DNA of 36,544 nucleotides, from NCBI GenBank assembly GCA_030640625.1, contig DAOWJB010000226.1, positions 1-36,544 of the forward strand, read 5' to 3'. This document shows positions 1 to 7,908 of this stretch, in pieces. Under the pieces are notes generated by a model. That model ran no database searches and was not told where the DNA came from. It saw only the letters and a list, made by a program, of their open reading frames with translations. Origin of the DNA: Bacteroides sp. Its GTDB lineage: Bacteria > Bacteroidota > Bacteroidia > Bacteroidales > SM23-62. The stretch's first letter is position 1. Each line of letters begins with the position of its first letter. Position numbers and translations under genes: made by a program.

Positions 1-222
1 AACCAAACAAGTGGGGCATCTTTCAGAATTATTGTGGATGTTGGTGATTGGGACAGATCTGTAGGCACCAATACACCAGGACAATCGGGAGATCCCGAAA
101 GCCGATTCTATAAAAATCTATATGAACCCTGGGCTATCGATGAATACTTCCAAGTATATTTTTCAAAGAGTATAATTGAGTCAGTAGCTGTTGAAAAAAT
201 AAAACTTATTCCAAAAGATTGA
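1..222 (+). CDS. Penicillin acylase family protein (Ntn hydrolase), C-terminal fragment
   Basis: The reading frame is open from base 1, so this is the last 73 residues of a gene that starts outside the window. The visible part contains the segment NTPGQSGDPES followed by FYKNLYEPWA, which matches the end of the beta subunit of penicillin amidase / acyl-homoserine-lactone acylase proteins (typically GQSG.P.SPHY...W). Members of this family are exported, self-cleaving N-terminal-nucleophile hydrolases that cut amide bonds between an acyl chain and an amine. The catalytic N-terminal serine of the beta chain lies outside the window, so activity cannot be judged. The stop at 220-222 is only 23 bases before the most likely start of the acyl-CoA synthetase, which implies one transcript. 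The family call is fairly firm; the substrate is unknown. Confidence 0.8.
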   Translation, partial: NQTSGASFRIIVDVGDWDRSVGTNTPGQSGDPESRFYKNLYEPWAIDEYFQVYFSKSIIESVAVEKIKLIPKD

Positions 223-245
223 GTTGCCATATTAAAAATATAAAA

Positions 246-2027
246 ATGGAAATTACAAGAACCTTTGACTTATTGGACCGATACCAGGATCATTTTATTA
301 AAGAAGATGCCCTGGTAGTAAAACAGGATGGAAAATGGAGAAAATACAGCACACAGGAATACATCGATTTTTCATATCATTTCAGCTTGGGTTTGTTGGC
401 AAAGGGATTTAAAATGGGGGATAAAATTGCTACCATTTCAAACAATAGGCCGGAATGGAATTTTATTGATATGGGAATGGCGATGATTGGAGTAGTGCAT
501 GTTCCATTATATACCTCCCTGAGCTGTATCGAATATGAAAATATACTCAAGCATTCCGATGCCCGATTTGTTTTTGTTTCTGACAACAAACTACTTGAGA
601 ATCTTAAACCCGTAATTGATAAAATTGGAAATGTCGAAAGCACCTATACGTTTGATCCTGTTGAAAATGAAAAAAACTGGTTGGAATTAGTATCACTCGG
701 TAAAAAAAGTGAAGTATACTACAAAAAAGAGCTTGAGAAAATAAAATCCATTATTAAACCTGATGATCTTGCATCTCTGATTTATACTTCAGGAACAACA
801 GGAACATCAAAAGGAGTATTGCTTTCACATACCAATCTGGTTCGAAACTTTTTAGCTGCTGCCGAAATTTTTGACCTGAAACCCGAGCAAAAGTATCTGA
901 GCATTCTACCCTTATGCCATGTTGGTGGCCGGATGGGAAATTACCAGACCCAGTATAGTGGTTGCAGCATTTATTATGCTGAAAATATGGGAACGATTGC
1001 TGCCGATATGAGAGATATTAAACCTCATGGTTTTGATGCTGTCCCGCGTATTCTTGAAAAAATATTTGATACCATTATTACGAAAGGAAAAAAGCTTACC
1101 GGAGCAAAAAAAGCCATATTCTTTTGGGCTGTAAAAATCGGATTGAAGTATAAGCCTGTTGGTGAAAGTAATTGGTTTTACAGGTTAAAGTTGAGCATTG
1201 CTGACAAACTCATCTTTACAAAATGGAGAGATGCTATTGGTGGAAATATTGAGTTGGTAGGCTGTGGAGGTGCAGCCTTACAACCAAGAGTGGAAAGGAT
1301 ATTTTGGGCGGCTGGAATAAAAGTACTCAACATGTATGGACTTACCGAAACCTCTTCAATTATTACCATTAATCGAAAGAATAAACCCGATTTGCGACTC
1401 GGTTCTGTAGGTTCAATAATATCAGGAGTTGATGTAAAAATAGCCAATGATGGAGAGATCCTTTGCAAAGGCCATAATGTTATGATGGGTTACTATAAGA
1501 ATCCTGAACTTACAAAAAAGGCATTCACTGCTGATGGATGGTTTTGTACCGGTGATATAGGCAGAATAGAGGACAATAAATTTTTAAAAGTGACCGACCG
1601 CAAGAAGGAAATATTTAAGCTTTCAAGCGGTAAATTTATTGTTCCCCAAATAATTGAAAATAAATTCAAAGAATCATTATTTATAGAACAAATTATGGTT
1701 ATTGGTGAACATGAGAAATTTGCAAGCGCGATAATCGCGCCGGACTATTTATATATCAATGATTGGTGTAATGCAAATAACATTACCAGTACCGATAATT
1801 CTGAACTTCTAAAAAACAGTCAAATAGTAGATCTGTTTAAAAAAGAAGTGCAAAAGTATAACGAAGCAATATCCGATTTTGAAAAGATCAACAGGTTCAG
1901 GTTGGTGTCTGATGTTTGGTCACCGGCAACAGGCGAGCTTTCACCAACCTTGAAGATGAAACGGAAATTTATCGCTGAAAAATACCAGTATCTGATTGAT
2001 CAGATTTATTTAAAACAAACTGACTGA
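246..2027 (+). CDS. Long-chain acyl-CoA synthetase (AMP-forming, FadD/ACSL-type)
   Basis: This protein of 593 residues belongs to the ANL adenylate-forming superfamily and should convert a fatty acid, ATP and CoA to acyl-CoA through an acyl-AMP intermediate. The ATP-binding loop YTSGTTGTSKG lies near residues 180-190, the adenine-binding YGLTETS near 364-370, and the hinge region GWFCTGDIG with DRKKEIFKLSSGK near 431-462. Length and the long linker between the P-loop and YGLTE fit long-chain ligases of the yeast Faa / bacterial FadD15 type. A TTG at 219 would extend the frame by nine residues and overlap the preceding stop; I prefer the ATG at 246, from which the protein begins MEITRTFDLL. 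It sits between an acylase and a GNAT acyltransferase (gap of 5 bases), so it probably supplies acyl-CoA to that enzyme. No signal peptide or membrane segment is evident, so it is likely cytosolic. Confidence 0.92.
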   Translation: MEITRTFDLLDRYQDHFIKEDALVVKQDGKWRKYSTQEYIDFSYHFSLGLLAKGFKMGDKIATISNNRPEWNFIDMGMAMIGVVHVPLYTSLSCIEYENILKHSDARFVFVSDNKLLENLKPVIDKIGNVESTYTFDPVENEKNWLELVSLGKKSEVYYKKELEKIKSIIKPDDLASLIYTSGTTGTSKGVLLSHTNLVRNFLAAAEIFDLKPEQKYLSILPLCHVGGRMGNYQTQYSGCSIYYAENMGTIAADMRDIKPHGFDAVPRILEKIFDTIITKGKKLTGAKKAIFFWAVKIGLKYKPVGESNWFYRLKLSIADKLIFTKWRDAIGGNIELVGCGGAALQPRVERIFWAAGIKVLNMYGLTETSSIITINRKNKPDLRLGSVGSIISGVDVKIANDGEILCKGHNVMMGYYKNPELTKKAFTADGWFCTGDIGRIEDNKFLKVTDRKKEIFKLSSGKFIVPQIIENKFKESLFIEQIMVIGEHEKFASAIIAPDYLYINDWCNANNITSTDNSELLKNSQIVDLFKKEVQKYNEAISDFEKINRFRLVSDVWSPATGELSPTLKMKRKFIAEKYQYLIDQIYLKQTD

Positions 2028-2032
2028 TACCA

Positions 2033-3217
2033 ATGATTATCACTAAAGTAATAGATAATAAAGCAAAAAGAGAATTTCTTGATGTTGCTAGAATTATCTA
2101 TAAAAATGATAATACCTGGGTCTGCCCCTTAGACAAAAGTATAGATGCTATTTTCGACCCGAAACAAAATACTTACTACAATCATGGAATTGCTGAGCGT
2201 TGGTTGTTAAAAGATGAGTCTGGCAAATTAATCGGACGTATAGCAGCATTTATTGACTGTAATACAGCAGAAGATGAAAACCAACCTACCGGCGGAATCG
2301 GTTTTTTTGAATGCATAAATGATAAGGAAGCAGCATTTCTTCTTTTTGATACTGCTAAAGCATGGCTCATCAGTCAGGATATGCAGGCCATGGATGGCCC
2401 TATAAACTTTGGCGAAACAGACAAGTATTGGGGGCTACTCGTTGATGGATTTATGTATTATTCATATGAAATATCATATAACCCTAAATACTATCAGGAA
2501 TTGTTCGAATCATATGGATTTAAAACATATTTTAAACAGGAAGGATTTCATCTTGATGTATCAAAAAAATTGCCTGATCGATTTTTACGTATTGCCGAGT
2601 GGGTAGCAAAAAAGCCTGGATATGAATTCAAACATTTTACATGGAAGGAAGAAGAAAAATTCACAAAAGATTTTGCAGAAGTATTTAATATTGCATGGGA
2701 TTCATTTAAGGAAAATTTTGAGCCTTTAAAACCAGCGTATATCCGAAATAAGCTTAAAAAGGCAAAAGTCATTGTTGAGGAAGAGTTTGTATGGTATGCT
2801 TATAAAGATGGAAGACCTATTGCTATTTATCTTATGTTTCCTGACGTTAATGAGATATTAAAATACATGAATGGCAAACTACACATATGGAACAAGTTGA
2901 AGTTTGTGTATCTGAAAAGGAAAAAAGTCATTACCCGGGCGCGCGGAGTGCTAATGGGTGTTATCCCTGAATTTCAAAACCTCGGAATTGAATCTGTGAT
3001 TATTCTGAAAATAGCAGAAGTATTAGAGCGAAAAACTCAATATAAGGAAATAGAATTTTCCTGGGTGGGTGATTTTAATCCGAAAATGAGAAAAATTTTC
3101 ATCTCTGTGGGATGTGTCTCAGTTAAACATTATATAACCTACAGATATTTATTTGACAGAAATGCTGAATTTAAACGATATCCTATTCCGACAGATAATC
3201 CGGATAAAAAGAATTAA
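2033..3217 (+). CDS. GNAT-superfamily acyltransferase, YghO-like
   Basis: The product has 394 residues, twice the size of an ordinary GNAT enzyme. The N-terminal part (IIYKNDNTWVCPLDKSID, then IGRIAAFIDC near residues 60-75) resembles the E. coli YghO-type family, whose members read YRDDPNWVPPL at this place. A second GNAT-like core lies near residues 300-350, with GVIPEFQNLGIESV as the likely acyl-CoA pyrophosphate-binding loop (variant Q-x-L-G) and WVGDFNPKMRKIFISVG as the last conserved strand and helix. The family is uncharacterised, but GNAT folds transfer acyl groups from acyl-CoA or acyl-ACP to amines. It lies 5 bases after the acyl-CoA synthetase and 12 before a flavoenzyme, all on one strand. 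An N-acyl amide or N-acyl amino acid synthase role is inference from the neighbours only. Confidence 0.75.
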   Translation: MIITKVIDNKAKREFLDVARIIYKNDNTWVCPLDKSIDAIFDPKQNTYYNHGIAERWLLKDESGKLIGRIAAFIDCNTAEDENQPTGGIGFFECINDKEAAFLLFDTAKAWLISQDMQAMDGPINFGETDKYWGLLVDGFMYYSYEISYNPKYYQELFESYGFKTYFKQEGFHLDVSKKLPDRFLRIAEWVAKKPGYEFKHFTWKEEEKFTKDFAEVFNIAWDSFKENFEPLKPAYIRNKLKKAKVIVEEEFVWYAYKDGRPIAIYLMFPDVNEILKYMNGKLHIWNKLKFVYLKRKKVITRARGVLMGVIPEFQNLGIESVIILKIAEVLERKTQYKEIEFSWVGDFNPKMRKIFISVGCVSVKHYITYRYLFDRNAEFKRYPIPTDNPDKKN

Positions 3218-3229
3218 AAATAATTGCAA

Positions 3230-4678
3230 ATGAAATATGATATAATAATTATTGGCAGTGGACTTGGGGGACTGACAGCCGGGGCAAAGCTTGCCAAGGA
3301 AGGGAAAAAAGTATTACTAGTAGAGCAACACGATAGACCGGGCGGATGTGCCACAACATTTAAACGCAAAGACTTTACTTTTGAAGTAGGCCTGCATGAA
3401 ATGGACGGATTGGATAGAAGGGATATGAAATCAAAAATATTTCGTGATCTGGGCGTGTTTGACAAGGTCCAGTTTCTGAAAGTCCCTGAATTTTATCATT
3501 TTACCAATGGCCGATGTGAAATCACCATTCCACATGATCCAGAAAAAGCAATAGAGATACTAACTGACAATTTCCCGGAAGAAGAGAAGGGTATTAATGC
3601 TTATTTTGATCAGATTCTTAATGCCAGGAAAAAGGCCAAAGAATCTGAAGGAAAAGCAGAGATATCCCTGGGCGAATTTCTTGATTCAATAATCAGTAAT
3701 GAAGACCTGAAACTTATCCTTCTAGGTAACCTTGGCTACTTTCACGATGACCCATTTTCAATTTCACTAAACTATTATTCCGTGGCCCAGGGAAGCTATT
3801 TCCAAGGAGGTGGTAATTTTGTTAAAGGAGGTTCACAAAAGCTTTCAGATTACCTTTCCGATTATATTACGCAAAATGGTGGAAAAGTAATCCTTAAACA
3901 CCTGGTTACTGAGATTATTACTGAAAACAACAAAGCTGTTGGAATTAAATATAAAGGAATTGGAAATAAAGCATCAGAAACAGAAACGATATATGGTGAA
4001 GAAATAATAGCCAATGCTGCTATTCCAAATGTTGCAAATACGCTATTACCAAGGGAACATGGTGAAAGATTACAACAAAAAATAGATAAACTGGAATTGG
4101 GCGCATCACTTTTAACAGTTTATATTGGCTTTAAGAAAAGAGCAAAGGACCTGGGAAGCAGGTATTATTCAACTTTTGTTTTTGATGATTCAATAAAAAC
4201 TCAGGCTGACATTAAGGATAATAATAAAGGTGATTTTAAAGACCGTAGTTTTACCTTTATCGATTACAGTCAGATTGATGCGGCACTTACAACTGAAGAA
4301 AAAAGTGTAGGTGTTATCTGTAGTATAGATTATTATTCTGATTGGGACAAACTTAATGAGGAAGAATACAAGGCAAAGAAGAAGAAAGTAGGTGATGTCT
4401 TTATAGGTAAATTAGAAAAACTTATTCCTGGAATTAAAGATCAAATAGAGTACTATGAGGTGGGTACTTCAAAAACCATCGCTCGCTATACATTAAACCC
4501 TGGCGGAGCTGTTTATGGATTTGCACAAACACCCCAAAGGATCATCTCCGACAAAATTCAATCAATTGATAATTTGCATTTTGCATCTGCCTGGACAAAA
4601 ATTGGAGGCGGATTTTCAGGGGCAATTTTTAGCGGATATTTATGTGCCATAGATATTTTAAGAAAAAGCAGAAAATAA
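3230..4678 (+). CDS. FAD-dependent oxidoreductase, phytoene desaturase / retinol saturase (CrtI-like) family
   Basis: A flavoprotein of 482 residues. The N-terminus MKYDIIIIGSGLGGLTAGAK carries the dinucleotide-binding GxGxxG, followed by EQHDRPGGCATTF near residues 34-46, the second FAD-binding motif of CrtI-type proteins. The C-terminus GGGFSGAIFSGYLCA is the matching FAD-contact motif. A hydrophobic substrate is usual for the family (carotenes, retinol, fatty acyl chains), which is consistent with the acyl-lipid neighbours, but the actual reaction, desaturation or saturation, cannot be told. A TTG at 3224 would add only two residues; the ATG at 3230 is the natural start. It is the last gene of the operon and ends 12 bases from the end of the convergent hydrolase gene, with no visible terminator between. 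Confidence 0.85.
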   Translation: MKYDIIIIGSGLGGLTAGAKLAKEGKKVLLVEQHDRPGGCATTFKRKDFTFEVGLHEMDGLDRRDMKSKIFRDLGVFDKVQFLKVPEFYHFTNGRCEITIPHDPEKAIEILTDNFPEEEKGINAYFDQILNARKKAKESEGKAEISLGEFLDSIISNEDLKLILLGNLGYFHDDPFSISLNYYSVAQGSYFQGGGNFVKGGSQKLSDYLSDYITQNGGKVILKHLVTEIITENNKAVGIKYKGIGNKASETETIYGEEIIANAAIPNVANTLLPREHGERLQQKIDKLELGASLLTVYIGFKKRAKDLGSRYYSTFVFDDSIKTQADIKDNNKGDFKDRSFTFIDYSQIDAALTTEEKSVGVICSIDYYSDWDKLNEEEYKAKKKKVGDVFIGKLEKLIPGIKDQIEYYEVGTSKTIARYTLNPGGAVYGFAQTPQRIISDKIQSIDNLHFASAWTKIGGGFSGAIFSGYLCAIDILRKSRK

Positions 4679-4690
4679 TTATTATCAAAA

Positions 4691-5998
4691 CTAATTGGCA
4701 CTCATACCGCCAATAATTTGCCACTTTCCATCTTCCTTATACCAGGTATGAATGATCCTGTAAGAGGCTGATAGTTTTTCTTGCTCCTTATTCACCGAAT
4801 TCACATCGATAAAATAGTAAACCAGTGCAGTATTGCCTCGCAGCAGAATTTCCTGGGGTCTTATCTCAAACGAAATAATATTATTTTCCGATGGCTTATT
4901 GAGAGCGGTCATCGCAGCAGTTACATCAACGGGTTTTTCGCCCCACTCCGGCCATCCAATAAATTCCTCATCCCAGAATTCAGTTAAGCTTTCAATGTTT
5001 CTATCCATGTAGTTCCGCATATAGCGTTCTTCCAGATTCCAAAGTTCCTGCTTAATTGATGCTAAAGATAACTGATTACCAGGATGTTGCTCTGACAACC
5101 ACCTGACAACAACATTGGCCAGTTCAGTCCTTTTCCCTTCGAATGCGTGATTTGAGTCAAAGATAACTTTTTCCACTCTTTTAGCTCCTCGGACCTGTAA
5201 GGCCCTGATCAATGGCAAAACGTGTCCTTCAAGAGTAGAAGCCTGATCGTTCCAGCCACCAATTATTAAAAGTGACTTTTCTGAGAGATTCTTAGCATGC
5301 TTTACAAGATCATATTTGTCCGAATTTGCCAATAGCTCTTCGAGTGCTTCCTTCCCGCCAGGTCCTTTAACGGAGCCCTTAGAAAACCTGTTATTCATCG
5401 TTTCAACAAACATCGCTCTAAATTTATCACTTTTTTCAGCCTCTCTGGCAATTTCGCTTAGGTCAGCCGCTGCAATAGAAATGACATATTTAATAGAAGA
5501 ATCACTGGCTGCTGCTATTAATGCCATGTTCCCACCAAAACTATAACCAGCAAGAGCAATATGATCTACGTTAACCCCATATTTTTTTACAATTTCATCA
5601 GACTTAATAAAGTTCAAAGCTGAAAATACATCTTCGAGCGAATTCTTAAGAGAGCATATACCCTCACTCTCATAGAATCCACGGTAATTGAACACCAATG
5701 CATTCCAACCTGCCCTGGGTGCAGCCTGAGCAAGTCCGAGTACATCCCGGTTTCCTCCAGGTGATCCATGTAATAGGATCATCGTAGGATGAGGTCCGTC
5801 GCCCAGAGCTTCACTAAAATAGCCTTGAAGTGTTGATCCATGACTGTCGAAATAAACAGGTACCAGTTCAGGTGAGATACTTTTATTTAAATTGACGGGG
5901 TCCTCTGGATTACTCTGTGAAAATATTAAACAGGGTAAGATAATCAGGGTGATGAACATATATCTAACCAGAATATATTTAAGGAGTAGGCCTTTCAT
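4691..5998 (-). CDS. Secreted alpha/beta hydrolase (dienelactone-hydrolase-like) fused to an NTF2/SnoaL-like domain
   Basis: The 435-residue product starts with a hydrophobic export signal ending near LIFSQS. The hydrolase domain follows: the oxyanion-hole region LLHGSPGG, the nucleophile elbow GYSFGG, the probable acid in GGWNDQAS and the probable histidine in SNHAFEG, in the right order for a Ser-Asp-His triad. After about residue 310 there is a second domain, LEERYMRNYMDRNIESLTEFW to WYKEDGKWQIIGG, with the shape of a DUF4440/SnoaL-type cone fold; such domains bind small ligands or have no known activity. The ATG at 5996-5998 overlaps the TGA of the upstream esterase (ATGA), which suggests translational coupling. 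An inner Met (MFITLIILP) could be the true start and would give a shorter signal peptide. Substrate unknown; a periplasmic ester or amide is likely. Confidence 0.78.
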   Translation of the reverse strand: MKGLLLKYILVRYMFITLIILPCLIFSQSNPEDPVNLNKSISPELVPVYFDSHGSTLQGYFSEALGDGPHPTMILLHGSPGGNRDVLGLAQAAPRAGWNALVFNYRGFYESEGICSLKNSLEDVFSALNFIKSDEIVKKYGVNVDHIALAGYSFGGNMALIAAASDSSIKYVISIAAADLSEIAREAEKSDKFRAMFVETMNNRFSKGSVKGPGGKEALEELLANSDKYDLVKHAKNLSEKSLLIIGGWNDQASTLEGHVLPLIRALQVRGAKRVEKVIFDSNHAFEGKRTELANVVVRWLSEQHPGNQLSLASIKQELWNLEERYMRNYMDRNIESLTEFWDEEFIGWPEWGEKPVDVTAAMTALNKPSENNIISFEIRPQEILLRGNTALVYYFIDVNSVNKEQEKLSASYRIIHTWYKEDGKWQIIGGMSAN

Positions 5999-6866
5999 TT
6001 GGACATTATTTTTTCATCGGAAAACAGCGCTTTTTCTCCTCTTATACTTGCTAAGAAACAAGCTGTTAAATGTGGTGCATCCTCAAACATCATTGATGTT
6101 AATTTCAAGCTCGAATAATTTCTGTCCTCTAAAACCTGTATCAATTTTTTCCAGTAATCAGTTGTTTCTTCGACATCTCCGACCGATATGAAAACCCTTG
6201 CAGGCAAATCAGTATGGTTTTCAGCATATTTTTTTCCAGTTTAAAAGTGGTGCCGTCATCCCACCATATAGATGGACTTGAAATTTTATACCGCTTGAAA
6301 ATACCAGGATGTTCAAAGAGAACGTAAAGGGAAAAAAGTCCACCCAAAGAAGCACCAGATAGTGTTCTGTCATTCAGATTGGTTCTATATTTTGCATCAA
6401 TCACAGGAATCAGTTCATCACGGATGAAACGGAAGAATTTATCTGCTCCACTGCTGGAAGGATATTCCGGGACAGTGGTAAAGGTATAATCTCTCATACG
6501 ATTATTTCCTTCCTGTCCGGGATACGCCCCATAGGCGATACCAACAAGGATAATCTCAGGCATCTCTTTGCGTACCGGCAGCAAAGTAGACATTTCAGCA
6601 GCTGTACCAAATCCAATATCCGCATCCAGTCCATACATAACAGGATATGTTGTATCACTTGTTGAGTAGCTGGTTGGTAAGTGAACATAGATCTTGTATT
6701 CTTGCTGAGTGTTTACAGAAAAAAGTGTGAACTGTTCTGAATTGGCAATGGTTACAGGAGGATTTGTTTCATCAGGTTTTTGTTCAATTTGTGCACTGCC
6801 TTGCCACATATAACAAATAATGATGCATAGCAAAATGAATTTTTTTATGATCAATTTTTTAAGCAT
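5995..6866 (-). pseudogene. Secreted esterase of the enterochelin/IroE-like family, interrupted by a frameshift
   Basis: The first frame (6866 down to about 6230) has a signal peptide ending GSAQ, then PTSYSTSDTTYPVMYGLDAD and the nucleophile elbow LSGASLGG, typical of the putative esterase family (PF00756; siderophore esterases, S-formylglutathione hydrolase). The frame then leaves the family pattern after SPSIWWDDGTTFKLEK. The expected continuation, KKYAENHTDLPARVFISVG to EDAPHLTA (likely catalytic His), is present in the next frame down to 5995. The break falls in a run of seven A residues on the coding strand (6229-6235); eight would restore one frame of about 290 residues. It may be a true mutation, a slippage-controlled gene or a sequencing error. 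The TGA overlaps the start of the next hydrolase, so the pair probably forms a two-gene operon. Confidence 0.75.
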
Positions 6867-6905
6867 GATTATATGTTCTGATTTTTTAGGAGATTGACAT
6901 TCATC

Positions 6906-6937
6906 TAAATTTACAATGTATTATCCAGATAGTCAAC
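6906..6937 (-). promoter_or_regulatory. Candidate Bacteroidota-type promoter for the hydrolase pair
   Basis: On the minus strand GTTG (6937-6934) is followed after exactly 20 bases by TAAATTTA (6913-6906), which matches the -33 TTTG / -7 TAnnTTTG pattern at 3 of 4 and 7 of 8 positions. A start of transcription near 6899 would leave a leader of about 33 bases before the ATG at 6866. Confidence 0.45.
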
Positions 6938-7020
6938 CCATACAATCAAATGCATAAGTTATTAAGATTAGTAATACTTTCTCTTGATTTTTTCACCCCT
7001 GAACTACCTAACTTTATTAT

Positions 7021-7034
7021 AGAGCTTTGGCTCT
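7021..7034. other. Small hairpin AGAGC-TTTG-GCTCT
   Basis: A perfect 5-bp inverted repeat with a 4-base loop is followed on the plus strand by CTTTGTTT. It lies between divergent genes (6866 minus, 7098 plus), so a terminator makes little sense here. It could lie in the leader of the gene at 7098; no function can be assigned. Confidence 0.25.
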
Positions 7035-7097
7035 CTTTGTTTCAGCCTATCGCATACCTCATCTATTGGATAATGCTTACCATTAAATGCAGTAGAA

Positions 7098-7490
7098 ATG
7101 AAAAAGCGGAGATTTGCATTACTTATTGATGCCTTTATCAATCTCATACTGGGAGTACTTCTATTGGCCTACTCAGCTGATCTGGCTAATTTCCTGGGTG
7201 TACCGTATGATCATTCGGCGTTTTACCCGAATATCCTTGGGGCAGTTTTTATCGGGATTACTTTTACGCTGATTATTGAGGCATTCAAACAAAAACAGAC
7301 CTCAAGTGATGGACTTGGTTTGTTCGGGGCCATCTGCATTAATCTCTGTGGAGGTATTGTCCTGTTGATCTGTTTGATTCTGGGGAACATGGACCTGCCT
7401 GTCCGGGGCATGGTTTTTCTCTGGGTCATTGCCCTTTCTGTTTTATTAATAAGCAGTTTGGAGCTTTATTTGCTTTTCAGGACAGATTGA
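7098..7490 (+). CDS. Small four-helix integral membrane protein, unknown function
   Basis: The product is 130 residues and almost wholly hydrophobic. Four membrane segments can be drawn: about residues 8-28, 45-63, 76-94 and 104-124, joined by short polar links such as EAFKQKQTSSDG. The N-terminus MKKRRFALL is positively charged, which favours an N-in topology. The four-helix layout resembles small DoxX-like or DUF4345-like proteins but no diagnostic motif was recognised. It stands alone between two minus-strand genes, with its own 230-base upstream region and a 418-base stretch downstream that holds no recognisable gene. A weak -7 box (TAACTTTA at 7009-7016) lacks a matching -33 at the usual distance. 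Confidence 0.65.
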   Translation: MKKRRFALLIDAFINLILGVLLLAYSADLANFLGVPYDHSAFYPNILGAVFIGITFTLIIEAFKQKQTSSDGLGLFGAICINLCGGIVLLICLILGNMDLPVRGMVFLWVIALSVLLISSLELYLLFRTD

Positions 7491-7908
7491 TAATTTACGC
7501 AGAAATACCTTTTCTCAATTCTTTTCGGGTAAGGCAGGTGTATATTCTTCCACCCAGGAGACAGCCGGGTGTGGCGGCTTGATTATTAGTGAACCGCCTG
7601 CATCTTCTCTACGTGGATGCAGAGAGCATCCTTCGCTATCGTTTTCTTGATCCACCTTATCAGCCTGGGAGACTATCCATAACTGGTACCCAAACATTAA
7701 TCAGGACATAAGCGATGGGCTATGTTTAATGTATTCCCGTTCGGTTGATAAGTCGGTACTGGGCAAGCCCCTGGCAATCATGGTGAGCATTTGTCGGTTG
7801 AACGATGACTGAAAGAGCGGTAAATTACCTTACTGCTCGTCCCAGTTTGCAGAAACAATGCACAAGATAACTGTCACTGCAATCCAGAATTTATTGATAT
7901 GTTTTTCA
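7491..7908. other. Gene-free stretch of 418 bases with two small hairpins
   Basis: No reading frame here gave a recognisable product. There is a 60-codon minus-strand frame (7515-7697) and an open plus-strand stretch of about 54 codons without a suitable start (ending near 7811); neither resembles a known family. Two inverted repeats stand close together: GGCGG/CCGCC (7573-7577 and 7594-7598) and TGCATC/GATGCA (7599-7604 and 7616-7621). The stretch separates a plus-strand gene end from a minus-strand gene end, so it should hold terminators, but I see no stem with a proper T-tail. It may be a decayed gene or mobile-element remnant. Confidence 0.5.

Noticed and set aside
219-245. TTG start for the acyl-CoA synthetase
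   Set aside because: It overlaps the acylase stop and adds nine residues with no family match; the ATG at 246 gives a normal N-terminus.
7515-7697. 60-codon minus-strand frame
   Set aside because: No recognisable family and no signal; kept only as part of the gene-free stretch.
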